Positions 1 through 8,380 of a DNA stretch of 12,751 nt are shown piece by piece. Each line of letters opens with the position of its first letter. The stretch's first letter is position 1. This DNA comes from Cephalothrix spiralis (Eukaryota > Nemertea > Palaeonemertea > Archinemertea > Cephalotrichidae). The stretch covers positions 1 through 12,751 of the forward strand of contig JAUCNG010238857.1 in assembly GCA_032353305.1 (NCBI GenBank). Direction: 5' to 3'. Both the position numbers and the translations under genes were made by a program. The notes below the pieces were generated by a model. The model was given only the letters and a program-made list of their open reading frames with translations, ran no database searches and was not told the origin of the DNA.

Positions 1-1140
1 AAGTAAACCAGGTATTGTAGACCATATATGGAATACTTGGGAAATCCTTTTCAGCTTTACGCCCTAGATCTGCACATATAACATCAAAAAAAAATAGGAA
101 CAACTATTCACATCTTTTGTGAGTGGACCCCAAAACAGACGATCAACATCTCAGGTTTCTCCAATTTAATTGGTTAAATACCAAGAAGGAAACCTGATAT
201 GTTGACTTGCGCATGTGTTACGTAAGAAATTCTTATTTTAAAAGAAGTTTAACAAATAAAGAATAGATCAGAAATCTATTCTAAGGAAAAATCTGTACAC
301 AAGACATATAATCAGTCTATGAATTATGATTAATCGACTGGTCCACTCACTAGAGATGTTAATATATATGAAGTAATAAACCGGTGATCTAACTATCACC
401 TCGCCCGCGAGTTAAAGATTATCTTATTTATAAACCATAACTCTAAAAAAATATAAACTTTGTAGAAAAATTACTCCTGAGAATCAAAAGATTTTCTCTT
501 CTGGAAAATTGAACTAAGCTTTGAAGGTTTTTTTTTTTTTTAGCGAAAAGGTAGACTTTAGGTATACTTTATATTAGAAAGGGGCATTTGTTTATTTGCC
601 TTTGCTGTTTTAAAGCAATTGTATAATTTTCTAAGGGCTCTAATTTATACTGTGACCTCTTCACCTCTTTTTTACTCAAACTTAAGACTTAAGCATACTA
701 GTATATACCTAAATATACGAATATACTCAAATATAAAACAATTTCAAACCACAAGTACTAATGTTGCATCCCTGTATGTATGATTCATATATCAGAATAA
801 TTTAAATTTTCCTTTGAAGAAAAGTAAAGATTAAGAATTGAGGAAGAAAATTCCTATTATAAGACTAAACAAATCAGAAATCAAGATCCATTGAAAATCT
901 TAATAAGCAATAGGATCTGCCAGCACGAAATATGCATATTTTTTTTACTACATATGGCAATATAAAACTTAAAATCTTTTAACTTTACATCGAACCTCAG
1001 AGTTTCACAGGGATGCTACGCAACTAAACACGGTCACAGACCGCACAACAGGCTTACCTAAAATTGCCCTAATTCCATTTTAAAACTGGAATTTGTATAA
1101 GATATTGGTTCAGAGATTAATTGTTTCTTGCAGTGATGAA
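1..1140. other. AT-rich non-coding stretch
   Basis: I see no gene in this stretch. It holds poly-A and poly-T runs (a long T run near 529-541), many short TA-rich motifs and a small GC-rich palindromic patch near 396-410. No open frame of useful length, splice-bounded exon or RNA gene could be supported on either strand. Confidence 0.6.
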
Positions 1141-1158
1141 CCTGGAATCTTTTTACAC

Positions 1159-1188
1159 ATGGTGCTACCTTCGGAAACGTAACACCAT
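1159..1188. repeat. Short stem-loop, 10-bp arms
   Basis: The arm atggtgctac (1159-1168) faces gtaacaccat (1179-1188) with one mismatch, which is a G-U type change if the element is transcribed. The 10-nt loop carries cttcgg. Its function is unknown. It is the first of several GC-richer hairpins in this part of an AT-rich window. Confidence 0.55.
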
Positions 1189-1228
1189 TTGCAGTACATA
1201 AGCCCTAAATCTAAGCTAGCTAGGTTCT

Positions 1229-1302
1229 ATGGTACCGGAGTACCTAGATAGGCCAAACAGGCCCCATCAGTGTCTATCACGAGATACCGGCTTCCATACC
1301 AT
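1229..1302. repeat. Nested imperfect hairpin
   Basis: The outer arm atggtaccgg (1229-1238) pairs with ccgg (1287-1290) and taccat (1297-1302), with a 6-nt bulge between the two right-hand pieces. Inside, gatag (1247-1251) faces ctatc (1274-1278), and ggcc-aaaca-ggcc (1251-1263) forms a third small palindrome. The shape is cloverleaf-like, but there is no T-loop motif, so I do not call a tRNA. It may be a remnant of a short repeat. Confidence 0.4.
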
Positions 1303-2280
1303 TTATTATGATAAGTCTTTAAATTTTTCTCCAGCCAGAAGTTAGTATTCGACCATATATATATATCTCCTTTGCTACCACGCATACTTAGATGTTGTTA
1401 GAGGCCCCAGGACATGTTTCATAACTTAATTTTGTTCCCCGGAAATCCAGGGATCCTTTCTCCAGAGCTGATCCAGTTAGTAAAAGATTAAGGGACATCC
1501 AGTCATGGCTGTCCGTTATGTCCAGCCAAGTACGATACATATATTTTCGTAAACGTGACCGGGCCACCCCGGTGGCGACGTCGATGTGTGGAATGAATAA
1601 AGTTCGATCCGCAGCAATCCAGCTGAATTTACATCTGAAAGTCCACGAAGTTTCCGAATTTTAGAAGTACTTGAATATTGGTTCAACAACAACCGTGTTG
1701 CGTGACATCAAATATGCGAAAATCACCAAAATAGTTCAAATTTTAAACTTGAAAAATGTCCCCACAACACTGGGAAAAGGAAGGCAACTTGATTTATGAG
1801 ATAATAAACTTTGCAAAATGTTCATAGGAGACACCATACCTGTCTCTCGGTCAATCTCTGCCTCACTGAATTTTGTTTCGAATTTTAAAGTATAAAGTTT
1901 TAGACAATTTGAAGAAATGCACTTCCCAACAGGAATAGTTATAGTTCTTCACACTAATGAGCAATTTTGAAAATTTACTTTCCAGAAATAGGTAAACAAT
2001 CTCTAATAAGCCTGTAAATCTTGCAGGAGTCTGCGACACCATGGGTCCAGCCAGGATAATTCCGTCTTATCCCTATAAAAGGAAAAGAACGGGGAACTTC
2101 GTAGAAAAACTTCAGCAGTTGCATATAAAATTTTTGAAACCAATATAAAAAATGTCTTGACCGAAATGGATCTTGGCTTACTATTCACCAGAAGAATTCT
2201 TAAAGGTCTTGTACATCTGACTTCTTCTAATTCACTTAAATCAACGATCACCTGGGTGTCAGCAACCTGAATTTACTTCT
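1303..2280. other. Non-coding stretch, no gene seen
   Basis: There is a TA microsatellite near 1356-1366. A GC-rich palindrome, gccacc-cc-ggtggc, occupies 1563-1576. The minus-strand open frame at 2003-2251 (82 codons) resembles no family I know and has the composition of chance AT-rich sequence, so I do not annotate it as a gene. Confidence 0.5.
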
Positions 2281-2304
2281 CTGTAAAGTGCTGAACTTTG
2301 CGGT

Positions 2305-2382
2305 GTACTGGACCTCGACTATGGCCCAAAGCGCGAGCCAGGCAGGGGGTAACCTGCCTAAGTATTCGACGTGGTCCAGTGC
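2305..2382. repeat. Structured element, copy A
   Basis: The outer arms are gtactggacc (2305-2314) and ggtccagtgc (2373-2382), with one mismatch. A 4-bp tcga/tcga pair continues inside (2315-2318 with 2366-2369). An inner hairpin has 7-bp perfect arms, aggcagg (2340-2346) and cctgcct (2353-2359), around a 6-nt loop. A second copy starts 135 bp downstream. Both copies are followed by the same cctttcacc motif, so the homologous unit is larger than the hairpin. The type of element (SINE relic, transposon end, structured RNA) is not known. Confidence 0.7.
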
Positions 2383-2439
2383 CTTTCACCATCCATGGGA
2401 CTTGACTCTACTTTCTCCTGCTCCTCACCATACATCGAT

Positions 2440-2516
2440 GTACTGAACCCTGACTACGACCCAAAACGTGAGCCAAGTAGGGGGAAACCTACCGCACCAA
2501 CGTCAGGATTCAGTAC
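2440..2516. repeat. Structured element, copy B
   Basis: The outer arms are 15 bp, gtactgaaccctgac (2440-2454) and gtcaggattcagtac (2502-2516), with a single mismatch. The inner hairpin is gtagg (2477-2481) with cctac (2488-2492). Relative to copy A, one outer pair changes from G-C to A-T (2311/2376 against 2446/2510). One inner pair changes from C-G to T-A (2343/2356 against 2478/2491). Both changes preserve pairing. The smaller arm seen in copy A near 2322-2340 is not kept. Confidence 0.7.
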
Positions 2517-2830
2517 CTTTCACCGTTCTGGACTCATTGTAGAGGTAACTAGAAGTTGTTATAGCAGCATCGTAGAAATTTGTTCACTGAAGTATCAGTC
2601 CTTTTTATATTCTTTTCGGAACCAGTCTGATCATACCCAGATACTAGACTCAGGACAAACTCTATACCTGAACCAACAGGCATTCACATCTACCTATACA
2701 CTTGTCTGAGGCGAGTACCAACACCACACTCTTCACAACTCAAATTGTATGTTCACCTTCCAGCTCTTATAATAAGTCTGAATTGTATAAGGAGACGGGG
2801 CCCTTTAAATTCCTGGCTCCCTTGCTCCGC

Positions 2831-2911
2831 ATTGTAGCACATTCTATATTGCACCGCTAGAATTGTTTCCGAGTGTCCTTATTTTTAAATCTCATAGAAT
2901 GTGCTCACAAT
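2831..2911. repeat. Long inverted repeat, 17/18-nt arms
   Basis: The segment attgtagcacattctat (2831-2847) is the reverse complement of 2894-2911 apart from one extra base. The core 12 bp (2836-2847 with 2894-2905) is perfect, and the spacer between the arms is 46 nt. Just downstream, a smaller related pair occurs: ataggaatgc near 2928-2938 facing gcattctat near 2949-2957. This could be a MITE-like remnant, since no coding sequence is associated with it. Confidence 0.6.
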
Positions 2912-2912
2912 T

Positions 2913-4440
2913 CCGTATAAGAATACTATAGGAATGCACCATCACTGGGCATTCTATTGTCCACTGATCTTTCCATTTAAATTTGAGAAGCTGTGGAGCT
3001 ATGAACACAAATGTGAAGCACTACTTTTTTATATGAAACATGATCCTGATGAATCTGGAGCCTCTTAACAGAATTTTTATCACTTTAGTTCGAAATAGCC
3101 TTCAAGCGGCCTTAGTTCAAAATGTAGATTGGCACGATATGATTGTCCATTGCACAATTAAAATCACAATTCTATTTAAAGTAAAAAAATATACATTCTT
3201 ATATATCAAAAAATATAAACAAATCTGGTGCCAATAAACCCATATATCATGTCGTGAATAATACTGATAATAGTAAAAGCAAGATAGAAAACAAACTTCG
3301 AAATAAGGATTTCATCTTAAAAACCTACATTAAATGCAAAATATGAAAAATGCCATAAAAAGGTTTACCATAAAAAAACATAGTTTAAAATGAATAGGGC
3401 ATTTTAAAAAACGACATGATAGGAAGGTAAGTTTTGGCACAAAGTTTTCAAAATCTCGGTAGGCCCTTTTTTTAAAGTAATCCACGAAAAGCACAAATAT
3501 GTAAAATCAATGCCATACACAATGCAAAAAGGCCTACCAATATTTGGAACCTTCAAATAATGAACACAATATGGTTATAAAAAAAATCTACTTGTTTGTC
3601 ATGAGTACTTGTATGAAAATATAAAACATTATATAAAAATCACAGGGAAAACAGACTATCTGTCTAGAATATCCCGTATATCATTATCAAAGTAAAAATC
3701 GTATCAAAACATATATACATAAGGTTTTCCAAAAAAAGGAAAACAGTGTCAAATCTAGGTATTGTTCTTTAAAGATTCAGGTGAAAAACTTTTTTTTTTA
3801 TGTCTCCATGAGACATGGTCACGTGTGATACCTGGATATTTAAAATCAAGGTATCACTATTTGTAATTCAAGGATGAAGGAGGGAAAGACAAAGGACGGG
3901 TTAATATTGGTTCTTCAACTGAAAAAGAGCGGATAAGATATATATACTTTTTTTAAAAAAAAAATCCGAAAGAAAAATTAACTTCGCAGGGATAATTATA
4001 TGAAAGACAAAATAAAATTTCATTTATAAAATTTTAAAGAAAAAAATGTAAGAATAAATCCAAATTTTTTTCGCGATGCAGCTCCAAAAGTTCTTTTAAT
4101 GTATCGAAATTTCTTGTAGTCATGTACTTTAACTAGCAATATTTACTAAGGCCAAATTTCTCCCCGGTCGAAACCTTATCAATATTAAAATCAAGGGAAA
4201 CTACTCTGTGTAATTACCTGTATGAAGGTTTTAACTCTATTTAGAATTCGAAAATTAACCTCAAGCATTCCAGTAATGAGTAGAATAAAGGTAAAAAAAC
4301 ATTCGCGATCTAATTCAAAGAGCTGCTGCACAGGTTTCATTTCTCTTAAGCGATTCTGTGAAAAAAAATCTCGACCGGGAAGTTGGGAAACAAGTAGGAA
4401 TTTTACAGCAGTCTAACCCTCCCTGTATTACATGACACGC
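2913..4440. other. AT-rich non-coding stretch
   Basis: No gene was found. Open frames at 3040-3237 and 4222-4416 on the plus strand have chance-like composition and no recognisable domain. The only structure I note is the inverted repeat at 3458-3538, annotated separately, plus many A/T homopolymer runs. Confidence 0.55.
3458..3538. repeat. Inverted repeat with GC-rich ends
   Basis: The arm ggtaggcccttttt (from 3458) is the reverse complement of aaaaaggcctacc (3526-3538) with one bulged base. Nearby, aaaatgcc (about 3348-3355) faces ggcatttt (about 3409-3416), so the whole 3345-3540 area has a self-complementary character. No protein or RNA gene is attached to it. Confidence 0.45.
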
Positions 4441-4504
4441 CTCTGGCCGACGCATGTGGGCGAGAAAACATGCCCTACTGTATACACGCATCAGCCGACC
4501 AGAG
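4441..4504. repeat. GC-rich nested hairpin
   Basis: The outer arms ctctgg (4441-4446) and ccagag (4499-4504) are perfect. An inner hairpin, gcatgt (4452-4457) with acatgc (4468-4473), is also perfect. The rest of the outer stem can be extended with bulges and G-U pairs. This is one of the few GC-rich spots in the first half of the window. It lacks the T-loop and D-loop motifs of a tRNA. A structured RNA or a mobile-element end are both possible. Confidence 0.45.
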
Positions 4505-4779
4505 TTATTGGTTTCTCTCTCAGTAGGGGCCTATCATTCCAGAGCAATCTCATTGTACCCTCCTTGTTTGTTGTTTTTTTTCCGAAGAAAAAGCTTCAAG
4601 CATGGATTACTTGTACAAGTATACTAGAAGAAAGGAAATACATAATGCTAACACCAGTTCTGCGGAGCAGACTGTCTCAAGTTAAGTTAATGAAAAAAAA
4701 TAATAAGAGGTTCCCATCTACTTAAACCAATTCAAATGAGATTCGCAATAACCTCATAAAGTATTGTAAATGGTAGATT

Positions 4780-4826
4780 ATCATGACTGGTCATGATCTT
4801 AAAAAAAAACTCATGACTTGTCATGA
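4780..4826. promoter_or_regulatory. Twin palindromes 30 bp apart
   Basis: The first palindrome, 4780-4797, has perfect 8-bp arms (atcatgac / gtcatgat) around tg. The second, 4811-4826, has perfect 7-bp arms (tcatgac / gtcatga) around tt. Their centres are 30 bp apart, about three helical turns, with an A-rich spacer. Dyad sites repeated on the same helix face are typical of binding sites for dimeric DNA-binding proteins. No adjacent gene supports a regulatory role, so the role is an inference. A duplicated hairpin with no function is the alternative. Confidence 0.4.
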
Positions 4827-4965
4827 TTATGAAATCTTTCCCTCAAACTATAGTAACGTCACTAGAGACAACACCCCATTGTACCTAGGAACTAGGTATT
4901 TATAGAGATAAACTCATGGAAATTTCGGTAAACAGGCCCGAGAGTTAAAAAAAAATATTTCTTCT

Positions 4966-5212
4966 GTGACCCGGGCTCTTCGTGAACTCTATCAATATAT
5001 AGTAAGAACTACCACATGCCAAACTTTTCACCAAGGACACTACCAGGTCAGCATTCGATGTGTATGGGATGCCGGCAGTGATGAAAAGAATTTTCAAAGA
5101 AATAATTGCTGTAATTGCAATAAGCGAATGAAATAAATGGAAAAATAGAGACAAACTGTACTGTCTCACCTAGAATAATTATAACCCTTAACAAGAACAG
5201 AGCCCGAGTCAC
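4966..5212. repeat. Short inverted-repeat pair spanning 247 bp
   Basis: The arm gtgacccgggctct (4966-4979) is the reverse complement of agagcccgagtcac (5199-5212) with one mismatch. The right arm overlaps a small perfect hairpin, ccgag-tca-ctcgg (5204-5216). The size and AT-rich interior would suit a MITE, but no clear target-site duplication was found. The minus-strand open frame inside it, 4945-5169, is hydrophobic but looks accidental. Confidence 0.35.
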
Positions 5213-5405
5213 TCGGTATTAATTATATTCCTTTAGTCGCAATAAGTATATGGTCTTAGTTTGTGTAACTTTTGTTATAATTGAGTGTTTTGTGTTGTCG
5301 CTCTCTTTTCTACAATTGTTATAAGTGGATCTTAGTGGGAGATATGTATATATACAAGTTTATCAATTTGTTCTGGTGAATCCTCAGGTCTGATCAATAA
5401 CACCC

Positions 5406-5463
5406 AGTCCGAATATATAAATTGTAAGACCATACAATGGCGGTACAGTATATCCAGTACTAG
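5406..5463 (+). repeat. 58-bp hairpin repeat, left copy
   Basis: This segment matches 8302-8359 in the same orientation with about six mismatches and no gap. Its core is attgta-agacca-tacaat, a perfect 6-bp stem with a 6-nt loop, inside flanks ending in tatccagtactag. The outer stem seen in the other copy is weakened here by substitutions. The two copies bracket 2.9 kb of DNA that includes a broken coding fragment just inside this one. Confidence 0.75.
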
Positions 5464-5469
5464 CGTGTA

Positions 5470-5524
5470 CCCCTCCCCCCAATATAGTGTCATCCTCCCC
5501 CCTTTTTAAATACTACTCCCCCCC
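5470..5524. other. Cluster of C-runs (G-runs on minus strand)
   Basis: Three to four C-runs of 4 to 8 bases lie within 55 bp: 5470-5480 (split by one T), about 5494-5502 and about 5517-5524. On the minus strand these become G-runs that could form a G-quadruplex, although the loops are long. The cluster sits between the hairpin repeat and the broken coding fragment. Confidence 0.4.
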
Positions 5525-5551
5525 TCGTACTATCGACCAAACATGTTCTGT

Positions 5552-5665
5552 TCCCACCGACCTTCTTCTGGCCCTCTCTCCTGTGGACGAACTCTATCAC
5601 GTCCTCCGGTAAGTGATTCCCATCAATATTGTGTGAACTTCGAACATTTTTAATAAAGAAATAGG
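5552..5665 (-). pseudogene. Broken copy of the larger protein's C-terminus
   Basis: The minus-strand translation here contains PEDVIEFV and RREGQKKV, matching residues about 230-262 of the 266-residue protein encoded at 11040-11840. At DNA level, 5554-5611 aligns without gaps to 11056-11113 with only four differences in 58 bases. Upstream the match drops to protein level, with a shared HNI motif and a two-residue gap. No ATG, N-terminal domain or Pro/Ala linker precedes it. On the other side the frame runs into the C-run cluster. I read it as a fragment of a related element. One alternative is a separate exon of a diverged relative, since the abrupt edges could reflect exon boundaries or recombination. 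Confidence in the homology is high, and in its being non-functional moderate. Confidence 0.75.
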
Positions 5666-5723
5666 AATATCCCTGCCTGGGTGGACTATCCTGCTCTAAC
5701 CTACAAAAAAATAGATAATACAC

Positions 5724-6071
5724 TTACTTGAGACCAAATAATCCTTTCTATACATTTTAGAGATAATGTGACCAGTGCCTTGACTCAATGTTACATTAAG
5801 TTACTGATATCAGTTAACGCAGGTTAACGCTTCTTCAAAAGTAACCATGCCAGTATCGAAATTCCAAGTTCAAGACAAGACTTCATTACAAGACAGATGC
5901 ATCGAGTTAATAAAAAAACCACATGGAAAAACATTAGGTTACCAACACTCATGTTGCAAGAACTGTTTGATAAGACCCTAACAATGATAATTTTAACAAA
6001 ACCCCCAAAAAAAAAAACAAGAACGTTTGGAGACCCTTGTGAATAATCTAAGTATAAGACCTACAATTTTT
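5724..6071. other. AT-rich non-coding stretch
   Basis: I see no gene. There is a tandem pair of gttaacgc (5813-5820 and 5823-5830). A 20-bp motif at 5931-5950 recurs at 6632-6651 with three mismatches. Confidence 0.45.
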
Positions 6072-6543
6072 TTAACCCTCCGCCAATAGCAAAAATATTG
6101 ACAAGAGTGACTTCCATGGAAAACCCAGCCTATCAAAATGAAGGCGCGATCTTAAACACATGTAAAAATTGAAAAAAATTTGTACTTCCAACTTCTTCAA
6201 CACGCTGTACGCATTATTATTAAAAACGCGAGGTGGCTGGAATTTATTGCCAGTTTTCCAAAATTTGAAATTCAATACCGCCCGGGTATAAAACATGTCC
6301 TGCCCGCTAAGGGATCTTTCAAGTGGTGAGCAGTCAAAACAATTGGGTCCAAATTTCGGATTGGTGAATTTTTTTTTCGTAGGAAACGTGCACGACCTTG
6401 ACGGTTTTTCTGTTGAATATTGACTTGAGTTTTGTGTTGCGATTGCTGAGCCACAGTTTGACAAAGTCCCTGTTTGCTATATTATAATTTGTTGGGGATT
6501 TTGTGCATTTTGCTGCCGTTTTTACCTGTTTTGTAACTGTCAT
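6072..6543 (-). other. Possible decayed coding relic
   Basis: Three overlapping minus-strand frames stay open across this stretch (69, 60 and 130 codons). The DNA is somewhat richer in G+C than its surroundings, which could mark an old coding sequence broken by frameshifts. I recognise no domain, no splice-site pair bounds it convincingly, and I do not assign a function. A weak 20-bp direct repeat (5931-5950 and 6632-6651, 17 of 20 identical) flanks the stretch at some distance. Chance is a realistic alternative. Confidence 0.2.
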
Positions 6544-6940
6544 AAATCTGACACGGCTAGATCAAAGGTGCCGCCAAAATTCAATTCAGTTATTTAAAAT
6601 CCAAAAAAAACAAATAGCTAGTCTACCAGGAACATTGGGTTACCAGCATTCTTAATGTAAAAACTTTTTTCTCCGAGGTAAGACTTTGAAACAATATGCT
6701 GAAAACGTCGACTACCTGAATTATAGGATTAAGGCAGAGTAACGTTATGTCATCAATTTCTAAATCAAATTCCCCCGAATTGTGACTTTCCCACATTAAA
6801 ACATTCACACCCAACCCCTGTTTACCCCATAAAACGTTACTATCTCTCATTTGAAACTATCACCATAATGTCCTCATGAATTCATGATATTTACAAAAAG
6901 AAGTACTATTCCCCCCTTATTTTAAACAAAATTCTATGGT
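6544..6940. other. Non-coding stretch, no gene seen
   Basis: AT-rich sequence with one weak direct-repeat copy (6632-6651). The minus-strand open frame at 6623-6850 has no recognisable domain and I do not annotate it. Confidence 0.4.
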
Positions 6941-7184
6941 GGCGAACGACAGTCCTAATTTTATTTTTCTTCATAAATTATTATTTGTTTGTATTCTTGT
7001 TTTTTTATTTTACTAAGCAAAAATCAATACAGTTAGAAGATAGCCCCTATGAAGGCCGTAAAAAATCGAAAGAGCATATATATAAGAACCTGATGGCGGT
7101 GTATCCAAACGTTTCGAATGGACAGAAGAAGAAAAATAAATCAAACGGTATGCACGGGAATGAAACCAAATTATTCATTCCTCT

Positions 7185-7315
7185 GTAAGAAACTGGGTTC
7201 TAACGGTAAACCAGTGAACATTTAAAACGAAAGTTATTGATACTTCCGTAAGAAATTAAGTTCCGATGGAAAACCAGTGAACATTGAAAAACGAAAATTC
7301 TTCATTTTCCTTTGT
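7185..7315. repeat. Degenerate tandem repeat, 63-68 bp unit
   Basis: Units begin at gtaagaaa at 7185, 7248 and 7316, with periods of 63 and 68. The first two share accagtgaacatt and aacgaaa. A more diverged copy may precede them from about 7122. The start of this unit also occurs inverted at 7762-7777. Confidence 0.65.
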
Positions 7316-7351
7316 GTAAGAAAATGAAAAAACAGATGAGATTTATTATTT

Positions 7352-7755
7352 TTAACATTGAATTCTGTTCAAACAGTCGAAAAACATATTAAAAAAAAAC
7401 TGATATTTCCCGACTGCAAGATTTATTAGGTACGCGAGAAATCTAGGAGTTCCCGCTGGCTTTAGAACCCTATAGATTCTCTGCGGGAGGAAAGAGAAGA
7501 AGATAAAAAAAAAAACAATCATGGTGCCCCGCAAACAGAACCAAGAAGCCACCGCTTTTATAAAAGGTGCTGGAAAACCCAGTTCTGAAGGGGACTGATT
7601 ACCTGGTGATTGGGAGGAAGATTCGGTTCGGATACGCAAAAGGATCCTGGTCGAATCCAACCATGGGGCTTACAATCGAGTTGTTCACTGAACGACCCGA
7701 CGGCCCATATAGTATATATTTTACCCTCTATAAGTAATCTCTTTCCAGCCCAAAC
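7352..7755 (-). CDS. Possible two-exon minus-strand frame, unknown product
   Basis: A minus-strand frame is open from 7755 to 7603 (51 whole codons) and ends at CAG followed by the donor GTAATC. A candidate intron of 122 nt (7602-7481) ends in a very strong pyrimidine tract and CCCGCAG. The frame continues open in 7480-7352 (42 codons and a stop), giving 93 residues. Without splicing the first frame meets a stop soon after the donor. A TAG directly precedes the open frame at 7758-7756 and also supplies an acceptor-like AG. I recognise no domain and see no start codon near the beginning, so this would be internal and terminal exons of something larger. The strength of the splice signals is the main argument. 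The AT-rich second half and the lack of homology argue against it. Confidence 0.2.
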
Positions 7756-7797
7756 CTAACAAACCCAGTTTCTTACAAAAACCTATTAACTAGAGTG

Positions 7798-7846
7798 TTT
7801 GTTTGTTTTGTTTGTTTTTTTTGTAAAAAAAAAACAAACAAACAAA
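7798..7846. repeat. Low-complexity snapback (TTTG)n / (CAAA)n
   Basis: T-runs punctuated by G (7798-7822) face an A10 run and three CAAA units (7825-7846) with only gt between, so the arms can fold back almost perfectly. A related acaaacaaacaaa tract lies near 8618-8630. Slippage-generated sequence is the simplest explanation. Confidence 0.6.
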
Positions 7847-8301
7847 TTACTTCGACCGTCGTTCGCCCACGTTTACCTTATTTTGTAACATTAAGTACTA
7901 GCTCCACAGACCAGAGGATTCACACCAAAGTAACAAACGTTTTTTATTATAGGCTCGGCCTTTTCATTATTGCCTTTAATACATGTCAGCCCTTCTTTAA
8001 CAATCAGTGTCCCTGATTAAAATAAATTACTGAAATTTTCATCTCGAATGGTAGATCTCCGGGTCCGCAGTCTCCACTTTCCATTACGTTCAGGCTAAAT
8101 ACAATATTTGTTTATTAAAAAAGAACAATTTTAATCAAAAAAAAATATTATGAGACCTGTTTTAGTCACCTGACTTTAAGACAGATAATGCATATTGCTA
8201 TGTGACTGCGAAACCGGAAAAAAATAATCTAATCCCTTTGGAATAGACTACTGCAACTAGTTATAATTAGTGAATAAGGGCTGACTTTATAAACAGTACC
8301 A

Positions 8302-8359
8302 GGTCCGGATATATATATTGTAAGACCATACAATGGCGTTACGATATATCCAGTACTAG
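8302..8359 (+). repeat. 58-bp hairpin repeat, right copy
   Basis: This is the second copy of the repeat at 5406-5463, in direct orientation 2,896 bp away. Here both stems are perfect: ggatatat (8307-8314) with atatatcc (8344-8351), and inside them attgta (8317-8322) with tacaat (8329-8334). It is followed at once by another small palindrome, actaac-tagt-gttagt (8365-8380). Confidence 0.75.
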
Positions 8360-8380
8360 TCTTCACTAACTAGTGTTAGT

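Larger units (their letters stand above)
6941..7867. repeat. Candidate inverted-repeat-bounded element
   Basis: The end sequence ggcgaacgacagtc (6941-6954) is the reverse complement of gaccgtcgttcgcc (7854-7867) with one mismatch. Nested inside, tgtaagaaactgggtt (7184-7199) is the perfect reverse complement of 7762-7777, a 16-bp inverted repeat. Next to the right end is a snapback of T/G-rich sequence against A/C-rich sequence (7798-7846). Two independent inverted pairs nested in 0.93 kb suggest a non-autonomous DNA transposon or a folded repeat. No target-site duplication sits directly next to the outer arms, so the boundaries are uncertain. Confidence 0.4.

Noticed and set aside
1560-1625. 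tRNA or SINE suggested by GTTCGATCC near 1605
   Set aside because: The B-box-like match is real, but no T-stem, acceptor stem or convincing A-box accompanies it.
2371-2709. Plus-strand open frame of 112 codons
   Set aside because: It runs through the structured tandem element, has no recognisable domain, and is explained by the GC-richer, stop-poor repeat sequence.
4945-5169. Hydrophobic minus-strand open frame of 74 codons
   Set aside because: T-rich codons give a membrane-like translation by chance in AT-rich DNA. There are no splice signals or homology to support it.
6901-7900. aagtacta at both 6901-6908 and 7893-7900 as a target-site duplication
   Set aside because: The copies lie 32 and 25 bp away from the inverted-repeat ends rather than touching them, and the motif is short and AT-rich.
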